Below, piece after piece: positions 51,128 to 61,193 of a stretch of DNA of 64,000 nucleotides. The position numbers and the translations under genes were made by a program. Under the pieces are notes generated by a model. The model saw nothing but the letters and a program-made list of their open reading frames with translations. It had not been told where the DNA came from and made no database searches. Within the stretch, counting starts at the first letter, position 1; every line of letters begins with the position of its first letter. The stretch is from Methylobacter sp. (lineage in GTDB: Bacteria; Pseudomonadota; Gammaproteobacteria; Methylococcales; Methylomonadaceae), in assembly GCA_004299305.1 (NCBI GenBank), contig SCPZ01000037.1:19758-83757 (forward strand). The letters are read 5' to 3'.

Positions 51128-52096
51128 ATGAATGCGAAAAAACTTATTTCAGCCATCCTTTTAGCAGTCGGAAGCGCAGGTTTTATCGGTACTGCGTTTG
51201 CTGCAACAACCGCCGGAAGCCTGTTTTTATACAGCTTTGAACCAACCCCGGTACTTAATGTGGATGTATCGAAAACATTGATGCAACAGTTTCTGGGCGG
51301 TGAACCGGTAGATAGACTTAATCCATCGCCTGATAAAACAGTGCGTTATGTATCACCCAAAGATGTCAATACCACGTTCGAGCATAATCTGGTTACCGGC
51401 GATATCAGCTTCCACCGCAATTTTGCTCGTTACATGGGCGATTTTGCGCCTGTACTCCCCTCTACAGAAGAGGCGATTAATGCTGTAAATGTTTTTCTGC
51501 AAGAAAATAAACTGTCACCGGCCAATCCTGCGGAATTAAAAATCGCCCATGTTGGCGGGTTACGCGCCACGACGATGATTAACGAGAAGGAGTCTGGTCC
51601 TGTTATCGATAAATTGATTACACTGACCTATTCACGCGAAGTTAACGGCTTGCCTGTTATTGGCCCGGGCTCCAAGATGATTCTTGATGTTGGTGAAAAA
51701 GCAGAAATATTGAGTTTGACAAGACATTGGCGGGAATTATCGCCGAAGGCGCGCGAACTAAGTCAAAGAGAAATCTACTCTTTGGATCAAGCGCAACAAT
51801 TAGCGAAGCTACAGATCAGTAAAGAATTTGGAGAAATGGCAACATTTGAGTTGCTCGGCTCACAGACGGCCTATTTCGACAATAATGGCCGATTACTGCA
51901 ACCTGTGTATGCCTTCCAGGCTAAAATTTTCTTACCCGATCAACAAACTCAAGCTTTCGAATACGTCAGTGTGATTCCTGCTATGAGACGCCCGCCGGAG
52001 CAACTGAACCTGACCAAGCTGGATACAAAAGCATTACGAGTAATAAAGAATGGAGATACAACCCCGCCGGTCGGAATAACCGGAAAGCCTGATTAA
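51128..52096 (+). CDS. Secreted propeptide/PepSY-like protein paired with the upstream DUF6345-like protein
   Basis: Signal peptide AGFIGTAFAA; TEEAINAVNVFLQENKL and LTYSREVNGLPVIGPGSKMILDVGEKAEILSLTRHWREL resemble FTP/PepSY propeptides. Confidence 0.5.
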   Translation: MNAKKLISAILLAVGSAGFIGTAFAATTAGSLFLYSFEPTPVLNVDVSKTLMQQFLGGEPVDRLNPSPDKTVRYVSPKDVNTTFEHNLVTGDISFHRNFARYMGDFAPVLPSTEEAINAVNVFLQENKLSPANPAELKIAHVGGLRATTMINEKESGPVIDKLITLTYSREVNGLPVIGPGSKMILDVGEKAEILSLTRHWRELSPKARELSQREIYSLDQAQQLAKLQISKEFGEMATFELLGSQTAYFDNNGRLLQPVYAFQAKIFLPDQQTQAFEYVSVIPAMRRPPEQLNLTKLDTKALRVIKNGDTTPPVGITGKPD

Positions 52097-52185
52097 TCAT
52101 TGATTAGGCGTAAAACTAATGCATAGCAAGGAGACCAGAGGCCTATTTATCTGGTCTCCCCGCTAAATAATACGCCCGTTGCGGT

Positions 52186-54645
52186 TTAAATCACCGTAAA
52201 ATCGGCATTCGCCAAGGCCAGATTCGTACCTAACAGCGCAACTTGCACCGCCGCCCCCGTACCGTTACCATCCGCATCATACATCAGCTCGCCTGTGATT
52301 TTGTCGTAAATCAGGTAATCGTTATTATCAATAGCGGCAGTCGCCGTGACAAACATGTCGGCAGCTAATTCGCCTGTTGTGGTGAGTTTGGTAAAAATGG
52401 CATTCTCTAACTGAATGTTGTCATCAACCGGTTTGAAATCAGTGATTTTATCGACATTAGCCTTGAGTGCGGTGTCAAACAAGAAGCTATCTTTACCCTC
52501 GCCGCCCGTTAGCTTATCTTTACCCGTGCCGCCTACTAAAATGTCATCGCCCGTGCCCCCGCTTAATACATCATCACCTAAGCCGCCAAATAACGAATCG
52601 CGCCCTACCGCGCCTATTAATTTGTTTTTGCCTGCATTACCCGTTAAGGCGTTATTGCTATCATTTCCCGTAAGGCCGCTGGCCCCAGTGCCTGTGGCGA
52701 TTGTGCCGTTTTCAATGCCTGTCGGCAGGGTGTAGCTTGTCAATTGATAGGGCATGATAACGGTATCAATATCAGTGGCTAAACCGTTGTCACTAAGCAC
52801 ATCAATTGCGTCATAACCTAAATAATAGGTGTCATTGCCTTCACCGCCAATCATCGTATCCACGCCGGAGCCACCGTCTAAGGTGTCATTGCCGCTGCCG
52901 CCGTCTAATCGATCATCATCCTCTTCGCCAAAAAGCTGATCGTTGCCTGCATCGCCATACAAGCGATCATCGTCGTATCCTCCATAAAGCCGGTCATTAC
53001 CCAGGCCGCCGGATAAATCGTCTGACAAAATCAGGCCGTGGAGCCGGTCATCCCCGTCTTGTCCTTGTAAAACGTCTTTGGCCGGTATGCCTCCTGCATC
53101 GCCGGAAAGATTCAATGCGACATCGCGTCCGTCATCCTTATTCGTTAGAGTGATATTGTTAATCTCAAGTTGATCGTAATTGACGTCCAATGTATTGGTA
53201 ACGCCGGAAATGTTATACGAAACGTCGTGATCGTTTAAGTAGTCGTTAACACCTCGTATTGTCAGGGTTTGGGCTGTATTCCAGTTGCTTGAGTTAAAGC
53301 TAAGATTAGTTTGAATGATGACGCCTTCGCTGGTGTCGCTGCTGGAAAAAGTGATGGCAACATCGCGTGTGGGTTGGGTATTCAGCTTGACGGCAAAGCT
53401 TACTTCTGTGCCATCTTCGCCGGTTGCAAAACCGTCCAGTGAGGTCAAGGTAATTCCAGGGGTAGCGCCAATATCGACTTGCGCTACCGGATCGGTGGGG
53501 GCGCTGGCGACGGTTTCCAGGGTGCCGGCCAGGTCCGTGTATTTGGCGATAACTGTGAGTGTTTTGCCGACCTCTGCCTCGGTTAATTTATAGGCGACGC
53601 CGTTGCCGACAGTAGTGCCGTCCGCTTGCCATAGGTAGCTGATGACGCCTAGTCCATCGCTGTCGGCCAAGGTGTTGGAGACCGTCAAGGTTTGTCCTTG
53701 TGCAGCATTGCCGCTGATCGTCACTTTGCCGGTGGGCGCGGCGTTAGACGATAACTGGATCACCTGCAAGCCGCCCGCGCCATCGGCTACATAGGCATAA
53801 TTATCACTTACCGCTACGCCGGAAGCCGAGCTGGGTGTGTCAATTGTGCCGGATAGTGTGGATTGGCTTGGGTCGCTGATGTTAATGATTTGTAAACCCC
53901 TGCTGCCATCGGCGACATAGGCGGTATCGCCATGCACCGCCACCCCGGAAGCAATGCCTGGGGTGTCAACAGTATCCGCTAAAATCGGGTGGGAAGGATC
54001 GCTGATATTAATAATGCGCAAACCGCCGCTGCCGTCCGCTACGTAGGCGTAGTTGCCGCTTACTGCCACGCTTTGGGCGTCGGAGGTCGCCATGGCGCTG
54101 ACCGATATGGGGCTGGATACATTGCTGATATTGATTATTTCCAAGCCGCTACTGCCATCGGCGATATATGCATAGTCACCACTGATCGCTATGCTGGAGG
54201 CGTAGCCCGGAGTATCAAAAGTTTTGACCGATAGTTGGGTTGACGGACGGCTGATATTGCGGATTTCTATGCCATTGTCGCCGCGAGCCAAATAAGCATA
54301 TATACCCTCTATGGTAACGCCGACAGCGGTGTAAGTGGCTGAGTTACTGGTCAATGTCGGAGAGGATGGGCTGGTAATATCAAACATGGGCATACCGCTC
54401 CAATAATCGGCGATATAGGCATAATCAGCGTTCACTGCCACGGCATAAGCTGTGCCATCTGTATCGTAAGAGCCGGACAACACCGGCTTGGCTGGATTGC
54501 TGACATCAATGATTTGCAGGCCGTCGTTGAAATCGGCGACATAGGCATAATCGCCGCTTACCGCTACACCCACGGCTATGCCAGGGGTGTCGTAGTTGCC
54601 GACCAAAGGGGAGGCGGTTCCAGATTTGGGAGTTGAGTTTTTCAT
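52186..54645 (-). CDS. LVIVD-repeat beta-propeller plus RTX type I-secreted protein
   Basis: 819 aa; repeated VAVSGDYAYVADGSGGLQIINISDPS units; RTX GGSGNDTLDGG; C-terminus YDADGNGTGAAVQVALLGTNLALANADFTVI. Confidence 0.92.
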   Translation of the reverse strand: MKNSTPKSGTASPLVGNYDTPGIAVGVAVSGDYAYVADFNDGLQIIDVSNPAKPVLSGSYDTDGTAYAVAVNADYAYIADYWSGMPMFDITSPSSPTLTSNSATYTAVGVTIEGIYAYLARGDNGIEIRNISRPSTQLSVKTFDTPGYASSIAISGDYAYIADGSSGLEIINISNVSSPISVSAMATSDAQSVAVSGNYAYVADGSGGLRIINISDPSHPILADTVDTPGIASGVAVHGDTAYVADGSRGLQIINISDPSQSTLSGTIDTPSSASGVAVSDNYAYVADGAGGLQVIQLSSNAAPTGKVTISGNAAQGQTLTVSNTLADSDGLGVISYLWQADGTTVGNGVAYKLTEAEVGKTLTVIAKYTDLAGTLETVASAPTDPVAQVDIGATPGITLTSLDGFATGEDGTEVSFAVKLNTQPTRDVAITFSSSDTSEGVIIQTNLSFNSSNWNTAQTLTIRGVNDYLNDHDVSYNISGVTNTLDVNYDQLEINNITLTNKDDGRDVALNLSGDAGGIPAKDVLQGQDGDDRLHGLILSDDLSGGLGNDRLYGGYDDDRLYGDAGNDQLFGEEDDDRLDGGSGNDTLDGGSGVDTMIGGEGNDTYYLGYDAIDVLSDNGLATDIDTVIMPYQLTSYTLPTGIENGTIATGTGASGLTGNDSNNALTGNAGKNKLIGAVGRDSLFGGLGDDVLSGGTGDDILVGGTGKDKLTGGEGKDSFLFDTALKANVDKITDFKPVDDNIQLENAIFTKLTTTGELAADMFVTATAAIDNNDYLIYDKITGELMYDADGNGTGAAVQVALLGTNLALANADFTVI

Positions 54646-55038
54646 AGTTATATCTCCGTTACGTAAGGGCGACAGAGTTAATCCTGCCGGTTAAAGGTGG
54701 GCGTTACGCACTGACAAGTAACAATGTAATAAAACTCAACGGCTTATGTTTTTTGATATTTTAAGGATTCTAGGCTGTTGATTTTATTTTATTATCTCGT
54801 TTTGTTAATGGATAACACCCAGAAGAGCGTAAAAATTCTATCAGAGCGGATACGCTAATACTATGATGGAATTCAATTATGCAGAAATAGGGGAGGATAA
54901 TAAAAACAAGCAGTTATATTGCTCATCTCCCTTAAGGGTGATTGTGTAGATAGCTCTGGCTTAAGCTAGGCAGTCAGTAACAAGAACGCCGGGCATTTCT
55001 GTTATATTAAGGCTCGTTATAATCCATTTGTAATCACT

Positions 55039-56124
55039 ATGAACAATCATCCTACTATGCCCGCTGCCGAGGCTTTTAGACTGCTTAGCACGGATAATCA
55101 AATAGCCGTCATTGATGTCAGGTCGGAGGGGGAATATGAAAAGGCGCATTTTGAAAATACGGTAAATATTCCGATACTGTCAGACGCCCATCGCCATGAT
55201 GTGGGGTTGACCTATAAGACTGAAGGCTCGGAAGCCGCCAAAGCGCTTGGGCATAAACTGGTCAGCGGGGCTTACAAGGAGAGGATGATTCAGCAGTGGT
55301 GCGAGTCGATTAACAGCCATCCCCGGCAACCTGCCTTAATCTTTTGCTGGCGCGGCGGACTGCGATCCCGCTTAGCACAAGAGTGGGTCTATCAAAACGG
55401 ACTTGAAGTTTTCCGGGTTGATTCCGGCTATAAAGGCTTAAGACACGAGGCGCTTAAGATCATAGAAAATCCCGCCCCTTTTGTCGTCCTGTCCGGTATG
55501 ACCGGCGCGGGCAAAACCCGCTTGATCCATGAGCTCCGGCGCTTCGTCGATCTTGAAGCGCTTGCCAATCATCGGGGCAGCGCTTTCGGGGGCTATGCTG
55601 GCATAAGCCAGCCCCAGCAAGCTACGTTTGAAAACAACTTGGCTCAGTCCCTATATCAAGCTGAGGATAACTTTGTGCTTGAGGATGAAAGCCCGAATAT
55701 TGGCCGATGCCATGTGCCTGACCTGTTTTATGCGCGTATGGTCTCGGCGCCGATGGTGATGATAGAAACACCGGCGAGGGTTCGGGCGTTGGAGATTTTT
55801 AAGGAATACGTCCAGGCGCCTTTTTTAAGCGGTATGCCCTTACACGAATTGGAAAACAGCTTTGCAAGAAATATTGAACGGATTCGAAACAAGCTGGGCG
55901 GCCTGGAGTGCGACAACATTAAGACTATGCTGGGCTTATCGTTCCAATTCGATGCGCTGGATGAAAACGGCACAGATGCCTATCTCGACTGGATTGAACG
56001 CTTACTGACGCATTATTACGACAAGCTTTATATCCATTCGCTGTCTTTAAAATCACGAAAGACCTTGTTTAAAGGCTCCTGGCAGGACTGTTTGGATTTT
56101 TTGGTGCAGCTGCATGATGAATAA
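55039..56124 (+). CDS. mnmH: tRNA 2-selenouridine synthase (rhodanese plus P-loop)
   Basis: FCWRGGLRSRLAQEW, GMTGAGKTRLIHEL. Confidence 0.96.
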   Translation: MNNHPTMPAAEAFRLLSTDNQIAVIDVRSEGEYEKAHFENTVNIPILSDAHRHDVGLTYKTEGSEAAKALGHKLVSGAYKERMIQQWCESINSHPRQPALIFCWRGGLRSRLAQEWVYQNGLEVFRVDSGYKGLRHEALKIIENPAPFVVLSGMTGAGKTRLIHELRRFVDLEALANHRGSAFGGYAGISQPQQATFENNLAQSLYQAEDNFVLEDESPNIGRCHVPDLFYARMVSAPMVMIETPARVRALEIFKEYVQAPFLSGMPLHELENSFARNIERIRNKLGGLECDNIKTMLGLSFQFDALDENGTDAYLDWIERLLTHYYDKLYIHSLSLKSRKTLFKGSWQDCLDFLVQLHDE

Positions 56125-58390
56125 CAGCTCAATCCCGATAGTTTCAGACCTGGTTCTGCTCGGCGGCGGTCATGCCAACATCCAGGTCTTGAAAATGCTG
56201 GCTATGAACCCGATAGGCGGGCTTAGGATCACCCTAATATCCGATCAAACGCATTCGCCGTACTCCGGGATGATACCCGGCTATTTGGCGGGCTATTATT
56301 CCTATGAGGACTGTCATTTCGATTTAAGACGCATCTGCGAGGAACTCGGCCAGCGTTTTATCAAGGCCAAAATCATCGGCATCGATACTCAGAGAAAAAA
56401 AATTCGGCTGGAGAATAGGGCCGAAGTCAGTTACGACTGCGCCTCGATTAACGTGGGTATAGAGCCTCAAAGCCTAGAAAACGTATCGGTCGAGGCGGCT
56501 TTAAAGCTTATTCCGCTTAAGCCTATTTCCAGGTTTATCGCGCATTGGGATCGGTTGGTGGCCGACCTGGAAGCTTATAAAGGCGGCGATTCGTTACAGA
56601 TAGCTGTTGTCGGTGCAGGCGCATCCGGCGTTGAAATAGCGATTATCCTGAAAATGTTAATCGACCGGAACCAATGGAATGCCGAGGTCAGCCTTGTCCA
56701 CCGCCATGAATTCCTGGTCTCGGCAAAAGACCGTTCAGCCCAAAGATGGCTGTCAAAAACGCTCGAAGAGCTGGGCATAAAAGTCTTTAAAAGCACCCAA
56801 GCGCTAAAAGAACAGGAAAATGGCTTGGTGCTTAAAGATGAGCAAGGGCTTATCCAGACTAAAGATTTTTACCGGGTGCTGACCGCTACTCAAGCCGCCG
56901 CGCCGCAGTGGTTTAAAGACTCGGACCTTCCGGTAAGCCCGGACGGTTTTGTAAAGGTCAACAAAAACCTGCTGGTTGAAAACGAACACGACCTGTTTGC
57001 CGCCGGGGATTGCATCCACTTTTCGCCGTCCCCGTTGAAGAAAGCCGGGGTTTATGCGGTTCGGCAAGGCAGGGTGCTTGAGCATAATATCCGCGTTTTT
57101 TTCACCGGAAAATCCGCGTTAAACAACTTTCATCCCAAAAAGAATGTGTTGTCTTTAATAACGATCGGCGAGCGCAAAGCCCTGGTTCATCAAGACAGCG
57201 CATCGATGCTCAGGTGGATGTGGCCTTCATTATTGTGGACGGTTAAGGACGGTATCGACAGGCGTTTTATGAAGCGCTTTCAGGCCAAGACTTTCAGCGC
57301 AAAGCCCCGGCATTTCGATAAAACCATGCCGGTGCCTAAGACCACGCTGGTTCCCGAAGAGTGGGAAAGCAACACCTGCGGCGGCTGCGGCAGCAAGCTT
57401 GCAGCTTCCACATTAACGCTGAGCCTGAATAAGCTGGACATCCCCAAAGACGAATCTGTGTTGCTGGGCGTTAAGGATGGCGAAGACTGCGCGTTGACCC
57501 AGTTTTCCGAGCATGTCCTGTGCCTGCAAAGCATCGATCAATTCCGCGCGTTTATTTCAGACCCTTATTTGCTGGGGCAAATTGCGACTCAACATGCATT
57601 GAGCGACATCTATGCGATGGGCGGCGTTGCTAAGACCGCGCAAGTCGGCCTGACGCTAGGCGCCGCAAACAGGAAAATTCAGCAGGAAGATATTTTTCAA
57701 TTGATGTCGGGCGTGCTGGATATTTTGGCTAAAAGCGCCGTATCCCTGGTCGGCGGCCATACCGGCGAAGGCGCGGAGCTTGCAATATCACTTGCAGTCC
57801 AGGGCGAAGTCGTACCGGATCAGGTTTTAAGAAAACAGCTCACTAAACCCGGAAACCGCTTGATACTGACCAAACCGATTGGTGCCGGGGCAATCTTTGC
57901 CGCCAATATGCTGGCCCAGGCTAACGGCAAGCTGGTCGATAGGGCGCTTTCAAGTATGCTTGAATCCAACAAAACGGCCATGGAGATTATCAAAGGATTT
58001 GATATTTCCGGTTGCACCGATATTACCGGTTTCGGCCTGTTAGGCCACGCGTTTGAAATGTTGGGCAAAAATAGCGATAACGAATTGGGCATTAAAATCG
58101 ACTACCAGGCGATACCTGTATTCGATGGCGTTGGCGAATTATTTGCAAAAGGCTATTACGCTTCTATTGCCGAGGAAAATTACCAGTCTTTAAGCGCCGT
58201 GCTGAGTGCCGATGTGAACAATCAACAATTTCCCGCGCTGTTCGATCCCCAAACCAGCGGCGGGCTATTATTTTCAGTGCCGTCCGATCGGGCGGAGGCA
58301 TGTCTAAAAGCCCTGCATCAAAATGGCGTGACCACGGCCTGTGTTATAGGCGAAGTTATAGATGAGAAGAAAATAATCATTCGAGGGTAG
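56114..58390 (+). CDS. selD: Fusion of FAD/NAD(P) oxidoreductase and selenide, water dikinase
   Basis: N-terminus LLGGGHANIQVLKMLAM...SPYSGMIPGYLAG; C-terminus TCGGCGSKLAAS, GVKDGEDCAL, LSDIYAMGG, LFDPQTSGGLLFSVP. Confidence 0.96.
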   Translation: MMNNSSIPIVSDLVLLGGGHANIQVLKMLAMNPIGGLRITLISDQTHSPYSGMIPGYLAGYYSYEDCHFDLRRICEELGQRFIKAKIIGIDTQRKKIRLENRAEVSYDCASINVGIEPQSLENVSVEAALKLIPLKPISRFIAHWDRLVADLEAYKGGDSLQIAVVGAGASGVEIAIILKMLIDRNQWNAEVSLVHRHEFLVSAKDRSAQRWLSKTLEELGIKVFKSTQALKEQENGLVLKDEQGLIQTKDFYRVLTATQAAAPQWFKDSDLPVSPDGFVKVNKNLLVENEHDLFAAGDCIHFSPSPLKKAGVYAVRQGRVLEHNIRVFFTGKSALNNFHPKKNVLSLITIGERKALVHQDSASMLRWMWPSLLWTVKDGIDRRFMKRFQAKTFSAKPRHFDKTMPVPKTTLVPEEWESNTCGGCGSKLAASTLTLSLNKLDIPKDESVLLGVKDGEDCALTQFSEHVLCLQSIDQFRAFISDPYLLGQIATQHALSDIYAMGGVAKTAQVGLTLGAANRKIQQEDIFQLMSGVLDILAKSAVSLVGGHTGEGAELAISLAVQGEVVPDQVLRKQLTKPGNRLILTKPIGAGAIFAANMLAQANGKLVDRALSSMLESNKTAMEIIKGFDISGCTDITGFGLLGHAFEMLGKNSDNELGIKIDYQAIPVFDGVGELFAKGYYASIAEENYQSLSAVLSADVNNQQFPALFDPQTSGGLLFSVPSDRAEACLKALHQNGVTTACVIGEVIDEKKIIIRG

Positions 58391-58400
58391 TCTGCGGTTT

Positions 58401-59537
58401 TTAGGCTATTTCACCATCAGTTAAATAGCAGCCCGGATCTTCAGCCCAAAAATTCCCCGTTGTTTGTGCTGCCCTGACGCGGGTGTTGCCGTTGCAGATT
58501 TCTTGATAATGGCACCTTGCACAGCGTCCTTCGAGCGGTCTGGGATGTTGCTTAAGTCCCGCCATTAACGGATCGCTGGTATCCAACCATATTTCCGAAA
58601 AAGGCCGTTCTTTTACATTGCCCAGTTCGTAATGCCACCAGAAGGTGTCGGGATGAACATTGCCCAAATTGTCGATATTGGCGACATTGACTCCGGAGGC
58701 ATTGCCGCCCCATTGTTCGAGTTTGGCTTTGATGTGGTCGACTTTATCGGGGAAATGGTTGGCGACCCAATGCAAAAAATAAACCGCGTCGGCATCGTTA
58801 TTGCCGGTCACAAATTCCCGGTCTTTACCTGCCTTTAGCCAGTCATAACTGGTTTCAAACAGCAAATCCATCGCGTCTCTGGTCATCGCAAAATGGGCGT
58901 CGTCTTTGCGGTTTTTATTGCCGCGGCCGCCGTAATTCAAATGCGATAAATAGAATTTGTCGATATTGTGGTCATCCATTAACTGCAACAAAGCAGGAAA
59001 ATCCTGCGCGTTATCCTGCGTCAAGGTAAAGCGCAGGCCGACTTTGATGCCTTTTTCCAGGCACAGGTGGATACCGTGTAAGGCTTGGTCGAATGAGCCT
59101 TGCACTCGCCGGAACTGGTCATGGGTGTCTTTGATACCGTCTAGGCTGACGCCGATATATTGATAATTAATGGCGGCGATTTCATCGATATTGGCCGCGG
59201 AAATCTTGGTGCCGTTGGTCGATAGCGCAACATAAAAGCCCATGTCCTTAGCTCTGCGGGAAATATCGAAGATGTCGGGATGCAGCAACGGTTCGCCGCC
59301 GGACAAGATCAGCACCGGCACTTTAAAGGCTTTCAGGTCGTCCATGACCGTGTAGATTTCCGGCGTGCTCAATTCGTTGGGGAAATTGATGTCCGTGGAT
59401 GTCGTGTAGCAATGCTTGCAGGTGAGGTTGCAACGGCGGATTAAATTCCAGATAACCACCGGGGCCGCCGGTTTGCGCGCCGGTTTTAACGGTGTCGGGG
59501 CTATCAGTTCCCGCATGTAGTGGCTTAGTCTGAACAT
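58401..59537 (-). CDS. nirJ: Heme d1 biosynthesis radical SAM protein
   Basis: CNLTCKHCYTTS radical SAM motif; C-terminal CARCHYQEICNGNTRVRA; nir gene context. Confidence 0.94.
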   Translation of the reverse strand: MFRLSHYMRELIAPTPLKPARKPAAPVVIWNLIRRCNLTCKHCYTTSTDINFPNELSTPEIYTVMDDLKAFKVPVLILSGGEPLLHPDIFDISRRAKDMGFYVALSTNGTKISAANIDEIAAINYQYIGVSLDGIKDTHDQFRRVQGSFDQALHGIHLCLEKGIKVGLRFTLTQDNAQDFPALLQLMDDHNIDKFYLSHLNYGGRGNKNRKDDAHFAMTRDAMDLLFETSYDWLKAGKDREFVTGNNDADAVYFLHWVANHFPDKVDHIKAKLEQWGGNASGVNVANIDNLGNVHPDTFWWHYELGNVKERPFSEIWLDTSDPLMAGLKQHPRPLEGRCARCHYQEICNGNTRVRAAQTTGNFWAEDPGCYLTDGEIA

Positions 59538-59578
59538 ATCAAAAGTACCTACAGTCGAGTGTATAAAACAGTTGATGA

Positions 59579-59743
59579 CTTAGGCGATTTCCTGCGAAAA
59601 ATATACCCACCTGACTGGTCTTTTTGTCCGTCTTCTGCGTTGTAAAAATGGTTGCATAGCTCGCTATGCGCTCATTTTTACGCCTTGAATACGAACAAAA
59701 ATCCTGCGCCATTTGGGTATATTTATTCTTGGCAATCGCCTTA
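59579..59743. repeat. 165-bp imperfect palindromic intergenic element
   Basis: Left arm taggcgatttcctgcgaaaaatataccca versus right arm tgggtatatttattcttggcaatcgcctta; inner aaaaatg...catttttac stem. Confidence 0.85.
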
Positions 59744-60124
59744 TTTAGCCAATGCAACGGGAAAATTCGGGTGAGCGGGATTGACAATCAATTGTTCCCG
59801 CAAAGGATCGACCAACAAGTCCATCGCTTCTAAGGGTAACACGCCCATCAATGCTTCATCGCCCAGTACCAGCGCCTCGGTGATGTACGAGCGATTGCCG
59901 AAGACAATTTCAATCGGGGCAATGCGCGGCACTTTAAGTTGTCGTCCATCGGCCAGCGTTACGATATGCCGGGTAACTTCCGAGGTGTCAAAGCCCAGTT
60001 GCACCGCGATTGCTTCGGTCACGCACATGAAAGTTGCGCCGGTGTCCACCAAGGCGCGCACAGTTACACTTTGTTTGCTGAACAGATTGGTGAGTTTTAG
60101 CTCTGCGTAAGTGGTTCCCATCAT
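59741..60124 (-). CDS. Retropepsin-like clan AA aspartic protease
   Basis: VRALVDTGATFMCVTEAIAVQLG, VLPLEAMDLLVDPLREQLIVNP. Confidence 0.85.
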   Translation of the reverse strand: MMGTTYAELKLTNLFSKQSVTVRALVDTGATFMCVTEAIAVQLGFDTSEVTRHIVTLADGRQLKVPRIAPIEIVFGNRSYITEALVLGDEALMGVLPLEAMDLLVDPLREQLIVNPAHPNFPVALAK

Positions 60125-60160
60125 GTGCTCCTGATTGCGGATTTGCGGTTAAAAAATTTG

Positions 60161-60275
60161 GTAACTATTCAGCGTATGCATAATAGAACACGGATGGCAC
60201 TGATTAGACGGATTTAAACGGATTTTTTATTCACGGTTTATCAGTGTTTATCCGTCAAATCCGCGTTCTATTATG
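60161..60275. repeat. Degenerate copy 4 of the MITE-like family
   Basis: Left end gtaactattcag (1 mismatch) and core ataatagaacacggat...atccgcgttctattat; right TIR missing. Confidence 0.75.
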
Positions 60276-60747
60276 CACTCGTTCGAAAACCGGTTTTTTT
60301 TAGAATTTTGGTGCTGTATAGAACATCGCAGCCCAGATTATTATCTCCGAGCAAATCGGCAATCTGCCGAATCTGTGTATCGACAGCTTCCTGGGTTTTA
60401 CCATGCACCATGGCAAACAGGTTGTACAACCATTCGGGAGGATGCCTGGGCCGATGATAACAATGGCTGACAAATTCCAGTTGCCCGACTTTTTGTCCCA
60501 GTTCATCGATAAACTCATCGGGAATGTTCCAGACGGTCATGCCGTTAAAGCGATAGCCCAGCTTATAGTGGTTGGGCACGGCGCCTATGCGACGGATGAT
60601 GCCGCTGTTTTGCATGGCTGTCAGTCGCATCATAACATCATCCGCGGTCAGGCCAAGTTGTTCTGCAATAGCTTGGTAAGGCTGAGGCGTTAACGGCAAA
60701 CCGGCTTGGCTTGCCTGGATGATTTTGCGGTCTGTTTCATCGAGCAT
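60271..60747 (-). CDS. nirH: Lrp/AsnC-type siroheme decarboxylase subunit
   Basis: ETDRKIIQASQAGLPLTPQPYQAIAEQLGL...; RPRHPPEWLYNLFAMVHG; order F-D-L-G-H. Confidence 0.85.
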   Translation of the reverse strand: MLDETDRKIIQASQAGLPLTPQPYQAIAEQLGLTADDVMMRLTAMQNSGIIRRIGAVPNHYKLGYRFNGMTVWNIPDEFIDELGQKVGQLEFVSHCYHRPRHPPEWLYNLFAMVHGKTQEAVDTQIRQIADLLGDNNLGCDVLYSTKILKKTGFRTSA

Positions 60748-60749
60748 GA

Positions 60750-61193
60750 TCAGGCTTCCAGCTTCAGGTTGACAAAATACTCTTTGTTTTTCGGCATGTT
60801 GTAGACGGTCAAGCCCGTTAGCCGCTCTATTGCGTCGATGGTTTGCTGGATTTGTTCAGGCGTTTCGGTGGCGATCACAAACCACATATTCAGCTCATGG
60901 CTGCGTGCGTAATTATGGGCGACTTCGGGGAAGCTATTGATGATTTCGGTGATTTCATCGAAACGCTCTATTGGCGCTTTAACGGCAGCGAGGGTTAATG
61001 CGCCGCCCATAAGTTCGGCATTGTACAAGGGGCCGAAGCGGGTCAGGGCGCCGTTATCCAACAGCGCTTTCAGCCGTGCTATCAGTTCCTGTTCGGACAG
61101 CCCCAGTTGTGCGGCGACTTGAAGGTAAGGTGCGTCGCAGATCGGAAAACCGTCTTGCAGGGCGTTGATGATTTGTTTATCTATTTCATCCAT
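60750..61193 (-). CDS. nirG: Lrp/AsnC-type siroheme decarboxylase subunit
   Basis: DEIDKQIINALQDGFPICDAPYLQVAAQLGL; EVAHNYARSHELNMWFV. Confidence 0.85.
   Translation of the reverse strand: MDEIDKQIINALQDGFPICDAPYLQVAAQLGLSEQELIARLKALLDNGALTRFGPLYNAELMGGALTLAAVKAPIERFDEITEIINSFPEVAHNYARSHELNMWFVIATETPEQIQQTIDAIERLTGLTVYNMPKNKEYFVNLKLEA

Noticed and set aside
57370-57420. Possible selenocysteine (UGA) in SelD
   Set aside because: Active-site region reads TGCGGCGGCTGCGGCAGCAAG with Cys codons; no in-frame UGA.
59539-59787. ORF 59539..59787(-)
   Set aside because: Spans the 165-bp palindrome; no recognisable domain and overlaps the aspartic protease stop.
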